Shown here: one piece after another, positions 45,143-50,331 of the stretch
Position numbering within the stretch: the stretch's first letter is position 1
How the letters are laid out: each line of letters opens with the position of its first letter
Notes under the pieces: generated by a model
What the model was told of the DNA's origin: nothing
The model's database searches: none
What the model saw: the letters and a program-made list of their open reading frames with translations, nothing else
Origin: Rhodospirillales bacterium
GTDB taxonomy: Bacteria; Pseudomonadota; Alphaproteobacteria; Rhodospirillales; GLO-3
Assembly (NCBI GenBank): GCA_003354135.1
Contig: PIVK01000021.1
Span: 1-50,331 of the forward strand
Length of the DNA stretch: 50,331 nucleotides
Direction of reading: 5' to 3'
Translations under genes and position numbers: made by a program

Positions 45143-46002
45143 TCGCCGGTCCCGAACGCACGGAAATTCAGAAGCCGGCATTCTTCGCCGGCCTTTCTCT
45201 CGACCGCCCGCGCATCATGGGTGTCGTTAACGTGACTCCCGACAGTTTCTCCGACGGCGGCGACTTCATCTCCCCCGAGAAGGCCATAGCCCATGGCAAG
45301 GCATTGCTGGACGAGGGGGCGGATATCCTCGACGTGGGTGGCGAATCCACGCGCCCCGGAGCGACCCCGGTGACTGTGGAGGACGAACTGGCGCGTGTGC
45401 TGCCGGTGGTCACTGCGTTGGCCGAGGCCGGGGCCCTGGTCTCGATCGACACCCGCCATGCGCCCGTGATGGAGGCCGCATTGGAATCCGGGGCCACCAT
45501 TGTCAACGACGTGACGGCGCTCGAAGGAGACGACGGTGCGGCGGACCTGATGGCCTGGAAGGGGGCGCCGGTGGTCCTCATGCACATGCAGGGCGAGCCA
45601 GGCACCATGCAACAGGCTCCGGCCTACGACGATGTGGTGGAGGATGTTTATGCCTACCTGGATGCTCGAATCGCGGCTTGCGAGGAGGCGGGGGTTGCCC
45701 GCCAAGACATTGCCGTCGACCCGGGCATCGGCTTCGGCAAGACCCTAGGGCACAACCTGACCCTTATCGCTCATCTGGACCGGTTCTCGGGATTGGGCTG
45801 CCCGGTAGTTCTTGGGGTGTCGCGCAAGAGTTTAATTTCCGCCGTTACTGGCCGCACCGAACCACCCAAGGAACGCCTTGGCGGCTCATTGGCGGCGGCT
45901 TTGGCTGGGATCGCGCGGGGGGCGGACATCGTCCGTGTCCACGACGTCGCCGCCACCCGCCAGGCGCTTGAGGTCCTGGGTGCGGTTGTCGGGGCGGAGT
46001 AA
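45139..46002 (+). CDS. folP: Dihydropteroate synthase
   Basis: The 287-residue TIM-barrel enzyme joins pterin diphosphate and p-aminobenzoate in folate synthesis and is the sulfonamide target. Signatures are [18 protein letters not shown] near residue 30 and [17 protein letters not shown] near 63. [54 protein letters not shown] and LGVSRKSLI follow. The ATG overlaps the ftsH stop (ATGA), so ftsH-folP is translationally coupled. It is the fixed ftsH-folP-glmM order seen in many Proteobacteria. Confidence 0.97.
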   Translation: MIAGPERTEIQKPAFFAGLSLDRPRIMGVVNVTPDSFSDGGDFISPEKAIAHGKALLDEGADILDVGGESTRPGATPVTVEDELARVLPVVTALAEAGALVSIDTRHAPVMEAALESGATIVNDVTALEGDDGAADLMAWKGAPVVLMHMQGEPGTMQQAPAYDDVVEDVYAYLDARIAACEEAGVARQDIAVDPGIGFGKTLGHNLTLIAHLDRFSGLGCPVVLGVSRKSLISAVTGRTEPPKERLGGSLAAALAGIARGADIVRVHDVAATRQALEVLGAVVGAE

Positions 46003-46014
46003 GAGCGTCGGGGC

Positions 46015-46047
46015 CCTGCGTTAAGCGCTGGTTGCCAACGCCGCAGG
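46015..46047 (+). terminator. Nested hairpin after folP
   Basis: CCTGCG/CGCAGG outer arms enclose GCG-TGG/CCA-CGC inner pairing, starting 13 nt after the folP stop. No T-run follows. It sits in the 235-bp gap before glmM, which holds nothing else obvious and should carry the glmM promoter. Confidence 0.3.
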
Positions 46048-46237
46048 ACCTAAGATTCCACAGGCTGGGTGTGCGTCGAAGCGTTTCACGCGGCTGCCTT
46101 GTTCTCCCTTGCCTTCCGGTGGAACCCGGAAGCGGGCATCCTGCCAAACGCATGCCGCATTGCGAAACAGATGTCGCAAAACCGTCACGGGGTGTGCTAA
46201 GAGGCATTTTGGATAAATATTCTTTCCGGGACGGGAC

Positions 46238-47587
46238 ATGACCAGGAAGCTCTTCGGGACCGACGGCATCCGCGGCACCGCGAATTCGGACCTCATGACC
46301 GCAGAGATGGCGCTCAAGGTGGGCATGGCGGCGGGCTGCCATTTCCGGCGGGGCGACCATAGGCACCGGGTGGTCATCGGCAAGGATACGCGCCTGTCCG
46401 GCTACATGCTGGAACCTGCACTGACGTCAGGTTTTACCTCCATGGGCATGGATGTGATTCTGGTCGGGCCTTTGCCCACGCCGGCCATTGCCATGCTGAC
46501 ACGGTCCATGCGCTGCGATATTGGGGTCATGATCTCGGCCTCCCACAACCCATTTCAGGACAACGGTATCAAGTTGTTTGGCCCCGACGGATTCAAGCTG
46601 TCGGACGAGGTGGAGTTGGCGATAGAGACCCTGATCGAGAACGGTATGAACGAGCACCTCGCGCCGCCCGAAAGGTTGGGCCGCGCCATGCGTCTCGACG
46701 ACGCCCAAGGCCGCTACACCGAGTTCGTCAAGCGCACCTTTCCCAAGGGGCGGGGGCTGGGCGGTCTCAAGGTCATGGTCGATTGCGCCAACGGGGCCGC
46801 CTACAAGGTTGCACCCGAAGTCTTGTGGGAACTGGGGGCGGACGTGGTGACGATGGGTGTCGAGCCCGACGGTTTCAACATCAACAAGGGATGCGGTTCC
46901 ACCGACACCGACTGCATGTGCAGCCTCACGACGGCGAATAACGCGGATATCGGGCTTGCGCTCGATGGAGACGCCGACCGGGTCCTCATCTGCGACGAGA
47001 AGGGAAGCCTTGTCGACGGTGACCAAATCATGGGGCTGATCGCTGCCGGCTGGCAGAAGAGCGGCCGCCTCCAAGGCGGCGGCATGGTGGCAACCGTAAT
47101 GTCCAATCTGGGGCTCGAGACCTATCTCGGCGGTCTTGGTCTCACATTGGCCCGTACCCAGGTCGGCGACCGCTACGTCGTTGAACACATGCGCGAGCAC
47201 GGCTACAACCTGGGTGGCGAGCAGTCGGGGCACATGATCGTCGCCGACTATGCGACGACAGGCGACGGCCTCGTCGCGGCCTTGCAAGTGCTGGCGGTGC
47301 TGGCGGAATCGGGGCGACCGGCGAGCGAAACCTGCCGCATCTTCGACCCCCTGCCCCAGGTGCTAAAAAATGTCCGCTACGGCGGCAGAGATCCCCTTGC
47401 GGAGGCCAAGGTCAAGGAAGCCATCGCCGACGGCGAGGCGCGGTTGGCCGGGACCGGGCGGGTTCTGATCCGCAAATCGGGGACCGAGCCGGTCATCCGG
47501 GTCATGGCCGAGGGTGAGGACGAAGGCTTGGTCGGGCGGGTGGTTGACGACGTCGTTGCGGCCATCGAACACGTCGCAGGTCCATGA
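46238..47587 (+). CDS. glmM: Phosphoglucosamine mutase
   Basis: The 449-residue enzyme converts glucosamine-6-phosphate to the 1-phosphate for UDP-GlcNAc, peptidoglycan and LPS. It opens with [13 protein letters not shown]. The phospho-serine is Ser102 in [15 protein letters not shown]. The metal-binding loop is LDGDADRV near residue 247. The sugar-binding EQSGH and the C-terminal phosphate-binding [15 protein letters not shown] are present. The Ser-phosphorylation site is intact. It ends 4 nt into thiD (overlap at 47584-47587). Confidence 0.98.
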   Translation: MTRKLFGTDGIRGTANSDLMTAEMALKVGMAAGCHFRRGDHRHRVVIGKDTRLSGYMLEPALTSGFTSMGMDVILVGPLPTPAIAMLTRSMRCDIGVMISASHNPFQDNGIKLFGPDGFKLSDEVELAIETLIENGMNEHLAPPERLGRAMRLDDAQGRYTEFVKRTFPKGRGLGGLKVMVDCANGAAYKVAPEVLWELGADVVTMGVEPDGFNINKGCGSTDTDCMCSLTTANNADIGLALDGDADRVLICDEKGSLVDGDQIMGLIAAGWQKSGRLQGGGMVATVMSNLGLETYLGGLGLTLARTQVGDRYVVEHMREHGYNLGGEQSGHMIVADYATTGDGLVAALQVLAVLAESGRPASETCRIFDPLPQVLKNVRYGGRDPLAEAKVKEAIADGEARLAGTGRVLIRKSGTEPVIRVMAEGEDEGLVGRVVDDVVAAIEHVAGP

Positions 47588-48390
47588 TCGGCCGGGTCCT
47601 GATTGCCGCGGGATCCGACTCGGGCGGTGGGGCCGGCATCCAAGCCGACATCAAGACGGTTACCGCTTTGGGTGGTTATGCCATGACGGCAGTGACCGCA
47701 TTGACGGCCCAGACCACGCAGGGAGTCCAAGGTATTTACGAGATTCCGGCGGACTTCGTGGCCCTGCAAATGCGCCCCGTGTTGCAGGATTTGGGTGCCG
47801 ATTGCATCAAGACCGGCATGCTGTACCGGGCCGATATCATAACTTCCGTGGCTGACGTAATCGAGGCCGAAGCTCCCGACATCCCCTTGGTCGTGGATCC
47901 GGTCATGGTTGCCAAGGGCGGGGCCTCGCTTTTGGTCGACGCGGCGGTGGAGGTCCTGAAGAGCCGTCTTCTCCCGGCGGCCACGGTGCTGACTCCCAAC
48001 GTGCCCGAGGCCGAAGCACTTTCGGGACTCCGCGTCAGAGATACCGATACCGCCGCCGAGGCCGGCCGTGCCCTCTGCCGGGCAGGTGCCCGTGCCGTCT
48101 TGGTCAAAGGGGGACATATGGAAGGAGACCGGGTGACCGACGTGCTGGTCGAGGACGGTGAGGTCAGTGCCGTGTTCGAGGGGCCGCGGATCGACACCCG
48201 TCATACCCACGGGACCGGCTGTACCCTGGCGTCGTCGATTGCGACGGGCCTGGCACAGGGTTTGGTGCTGCGGGAGGCCGTGCGCCGGGCGGAGGCCTAC
48301 GTGGCCGAGGCCATCCGTCAGGCCCCGGGGTTGGGGCAGGGACACGGCCCGCTGGGACATGGGCACACCGTTTGTCCGTTTGAGGGGTAA
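47584..48390 (+). CDS. thiD: Hydroxymethylpyrimidine/phosphomethylpyrimidine kinase
   Basis: The 268-residue ribokinase-fold enzyme phosphorylates HMP twice in thiamine synthesis. Motifs are [19 protein letters not shown] at the start, [23 protein letters not shown] and [11 protein letters not shown]. The catalytic [17 protein letters not shown] is near residue 205, with Asp in GTGCTLASS context as is usual. It overlaps glmM by 4 nt (ATGA type). No other thiamine gene is in the window. Confidence 0.96.
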   Translation: MIGRVLIAAGSDSGGGAGIQADIKTVTALGGYAMTAVTALTAQTTQGVQGIYEIPADFVALQMRPVLQDLGADCIKTGMLYRADIITSVADVIEAEAPDIPLVVDPVMVAKGGASLLVDAAVEVLKSRLLPAATVLTPNVPEAEALSGLRVRDTDTAAEAGRALCRAGARAVLVKGGHMEGDRVTDVLVEDGEVSAVFEGPRIDTRHTHGTGCTLASSIATGLAQGLVLREAVRRAEAYVAEAIRQAPGLGQGHGPLGHGHTVCPFEG

Positions 48391-48561
48391 TCCGGTCCGG
48401 GGGGCCTTGTTTGGGCTTATTTCTAATCGAATGGTAGTATTTGACTTGTTAGATAGGTACTAGATCTAGTATGGTTCCGGAGCCGTATCGAATGGCGGCG
48501 GGCGAGCGGTCCGCCGGTTTGGCCCGCAGGCCAGCGGCTTGAACAAGGGGGATGGATCGGC

Positions 48562-49956
48562 GTGAGCGGGCACATTGGACGACTGGCAGCAATCTTCGTG
48601 GCCGTAATCGCGCTCGGGGGGTGCGGGACTCTGCTGCAGGGCGGCACCGTGGATGGAGGCTTGTTCGGCGGTGTCTTTTCGGGCAAGGGGAGCGGTTCCT
48701 CTTCTTCCGACCGCGGGTTGGCGGCCATGGCCAAGGGCGACTACCAGAGCGCCGAGATACATTTTCAGCGGGCGCTGAAGGCGAGTCCTAAGAACGTCTA
48801 TGCGCTCCTGGGGCAGGGGCTCGTCTACCAGAACACGGGCCAGGCGGTGAGGGCGCGCGAGATGTACGAGGCCATCCTGGCCATTCGGCCGGGCGCCGAC
48901 CAGAAGTTCGTCGTCTGGAACAGCATGACGACGCGCCCGCTGACTGAAATCGCCAGCGTTAACCTGGCGCTGCTGGAAAGCGGCGGCGTGCTGACCAGCA
49001 TGGGACGCGGGGCCGCCGGATCGTCGTCCGGCGCTTACTACCAACCGGGCAGCCTGCCGCCGGCCGGTGGTGGGGTGTCAGGGGCGGCCGTGGGTTCGGC
49101 CACCCTGGGGCGCGGCGGAGTGGGGCTGAGCCAGCCCGTCATGCTGGGCATGGGCGCGTCGCCGATGGCCGGCATGTCCCTGTCGGGGGGGGATGCGAAC
49201 GTCGTGTCCCGCTTCAAGACCCTGCTGGCCCTTCGCGAGCAGGGTTTGATCACGAACGAGGAATTTGCGGCACGGCGCCAGGCCAACATCGGGGCCCTGG
49301 TGCCATTGAGCGCGCCGCCTCCGGCGGCGGGGCTCGATCGGCCGGTGCCGAGCACCGAACAGATTTCGGGGCGGCTCAGGGCCATCGCCCGGGCGCTTGA
49401 GATGCGGGCCATCTCGGTCGGGCAGCATTCGGCCGAGCGGACCATGATTCTCGATGCCCTGATGCCGGCGGCGCCGGTGGTGGTGGCCAATCCGGGCGCG
49501 CCGCCCAAAGGGCTGATGGAGGCGGCGGATGCCGTGCGACGGCTTGAGTTCCTGAAGGCGGGGGCATTGATCTCGTCCGACGAGTACAGCAAGGAGCGGG
49601 CGGCCATCGAAGGGAAGTTTCATGATCTGGGGGCGGTGCCGTCCCGTAAGGCGGCTGCGCCGGCTATGGCGTCGGGCATGGCGTCGGCCAAGGGGCCGCA
49701 GCCGGCCGTCCACATCGCCTCTTACCGTTCGAAACAGGCGGCGGCCCGGGGCTGGTCGGAGGCCAAACAGCGGCATCTGGCCCTTCTGGGCAAGCTCCGA
49801 TCTGATGTCAAAAGGATCAATCTGGGGCCCAGCAAGGGCACCTTCTACCGGCTGCTGGCCGGGCCGCTGAAGAGCAGCGAGGCCTCAAAGTCCCTGTGCC
49901 AGAGGCTCAAGCTTCGCGGTCAGTACTGCCAGCCATCCTTCATGCAGGTGAAATAG
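48562..49956 (+). CDS. Lipoprotein with TPR, two SHOCT-like segments and SPOR domain
   Basis: The 464-residue product has a signal peptide and lipobox (ALGGC). A TPR pair follows near residues 50-110 (GLAAMAKGDYQSAEIHFQRALKA, then GLVYQNTGQAVRAREMYEAI). A Gly/Ser-rich middle comes next. Two short helical pieces resemble SHOCT domains: LLALREQGLITNEEFAARR near 222 and RLEFLKAGALISSDEYSKER near 330. A C-terminal SPOR domain ends the protein (PAVHIASYRSKQAAARGW, then YRLLAGPLKS, then CQRLKLRGQYC), which binds denuded septal glycan. The start is GTG at 48562. It probably acts at the division site or in envelope assembly; the combination is unfamiliar to me. Confidence 0.8.
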   Translation: MSGHIGRLAAIFVAVIALGGCGTLLQGGTVDGGLFGGVFSGKGSGSSSSDRGLAAMAKGDYQSAEIHFQRALKASPKNVYALLGQGLVYQNTGQAVRAREMYEAILAIRPGADQKFVVWNSMTTRPLTEIASVNLALLESGGVLTSMGRGAAGSSSGAYYQPGSLPPAGGGVSGAAVGSATLGRGGVGLSQPVMLGMGASPMAGMSLSGGDANVVSRFKTLLALREQGLITNEEFAARRQANIGALVPLSAPPPAAGLDRPVPSTEQISGRLRAIARALEMRAISVGQHSAERTMILDALMPAAPVVVANPGAPPKGLMEAADAVRRLEFLKAGALISSDEYSKERAAIEGKFHDLGAVPSRKAAAPAMASGMASAKGPQPAVHIASYRSKQAAARGWSEAKQRHLALLGKLRSDVKRINLGPSKGTFYRLLAGPLKSSEASKSLCQRLKLRGQYCQPSFMQVK

Positions 49957-50102
49957 CGTTTCTTCCGCCACACTGGACCTCCAAGACGCAAACCCAAAGG
50001 CTGCGCCCCCCCGAAGAAAGTACTGGACGAAACCATTCAGGCCACCTATACCATCGCGACGACGTGAGGCCGATAGGCCGTACCGGGTCCTTTGGGAGGC
50101 GG

Positions 50103-50131
50103 TTGTCTTTCAAGGGTGGTGTGGCTATAAT
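50103..50131 (+). promoter_or_regulatory. Probable rRNA operon promoter
   Basis: TTGTCT (50103-50108) and a perfect TATAAT (50126-50131) are 17 bp apart, the best sigma-70 promoter in the window. It sits about 200 nt before the expected 16S gene, the usual distance for an rrn leader. Confidence 0.75.
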
Positions 50132-50214
50132 GGTCGAGCTCCTTGAGCTTTAGCGTTTTAAGTCTGGCTTTGCCGCAGGGTTATAGCCGGGACGGGCGTG
50201 GTTTCCGCGCTTTG

Positions 50215-50226
50215 TGCTCTTTGACA
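50215..50226 (+). promoter_or_regulatory. boxA antitermination site
   Basis: TGCTCTTTGACA matches the E. coli boxA TGCTCTTTAACA at 11 of 12 positions. It lies downstream of the promoter and upstream of the 16S gene, where NusB/NusE bind the leader RNA to prevent premature termination. Confidence 0.75.
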
Positions 50227-50331
50227 TAGTGAATATGAGAGAAGGGATATGTGGGCGGCGGCCTGTGTCGGAGTTTCAGTCTTCGAGAATGGATTGTCCG
50301 TTTGCGTGTCTTAACTGACTTAAAGCCAAGG

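Larger units (their letters stand above)
49957..50331. other. Upstream region of a ribosomal RNA operon
   Basis: The last 375 bp hold no protein gene I can support. After about 50100 the sequence has a strong promoter, a boxA and a 16S-type leader (GAGAAGGGATATGTGGGCGG at 50240-50259), typical of alphaproteobacterial rrn operons. The 16S gene itself should start shortly after position 50331. Confidence 0.7.

Noticed and set aside
48441-48472. Promoter before the SPOR lipoprotein (TTGACT ... TAGTAT)
   Set aside because: The spacing is about 20 bp, too wide for a confident call, and no better -10 box is in place.

Overview
The window is ordinary, gene-dense alphaproteobacterial chromosome. It is GC-rich, with tightly packed and often overlapping genes. 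An EipB homologue, a CheZ of the alphaproteobacterial type, two bacteriohemerythrins, an RF2 gene without a programmed frameshift and a 16S rRNA leader at the right edge all point to Rhodospirillales, perhaps a Magnetospirillum-like lineage. The order-level placement is inference from gene content, not from a search.

Layout. 0.1-5.2 kb: ubiA, a small lipoprotein, a SIS-domain isomerase plus transaldolase pair, eipB and a double-PDZ exported protein. 5.2-8.3 kb (minus strand): an M48 protease with TPRs, a lipoprotein and a DsbA-type oxidoreductase, all envelope proteins. 8.3-12.5 kb: a wrecked GDP-L-fucose synthase gene, a gamma-glutamyltransferase-like lipoprotein whose nucleophile position is not conserved, an aminotransferase, a first bacteriohemerythrin and an IS30-type transposase remnant. 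12.7-22.2 kb: rne with a long leader, amiC, PBP1A, a second bacteriohemerythrin, cheZ and prfB. 22.2-25.1 kb: two proteins of unknown role, one with a pilin-like C-terminal domain and one a degenerate EAL-domain protein. 25.2-30.5 kb: miaA, ilvB-ilvH-ilvC and a flavin-binding (PNPOx-like) protein. 30.5-33.0 kb: an island that is visibly less GC-rich. It holds an IS1380-type remnant, an unusual HprK-like kinase fused to a PPP-family phosphatase, and a possible 53-residue ORF just upstream of it. 33.1-43.1 kb: yebC, ruvCAB, ybgC, tolQRAB, pal, cpoB and tilS. 43.2-50.3 kb: ftsH, folP, glmM, thiD, a TPR/SPOR lipoprotein, and then the promoter, boxA and leader of a ribosomal RNA operon whose 16S gene should begin just past the window.

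Functional themes are envelope construction and division (amiC, PBP1A, Tol-Pal, CpoB, SPOR protein, EipB, M48, DsbA, GlmM), branched-chain amino acid synthesis (ilvBHC), and DNA/RNA maintenance (ruvCAB, rne, miaA, tilS, prfB). Start/stop overlaps of 1-8 nt (ruvC/ruvA/ruvB/ybgC, tolR/tolA/tolB, cpoB/tilS, ftsH/folP, glmM/thiD) suggest translational coupling.

The best candidate for something new is the kinase-phosphatase fusion with its possible small upstream ORF and palindrome in the 30.6-32.9 kb island. Also worth attention are the EAL-like protein lacking its catalytic residues, the hemerythrin lacking its bridging aspartate, and a family of three intergenic hairpins sharing a core. All assignments come from reading translated motifs by eye; no database search was run.
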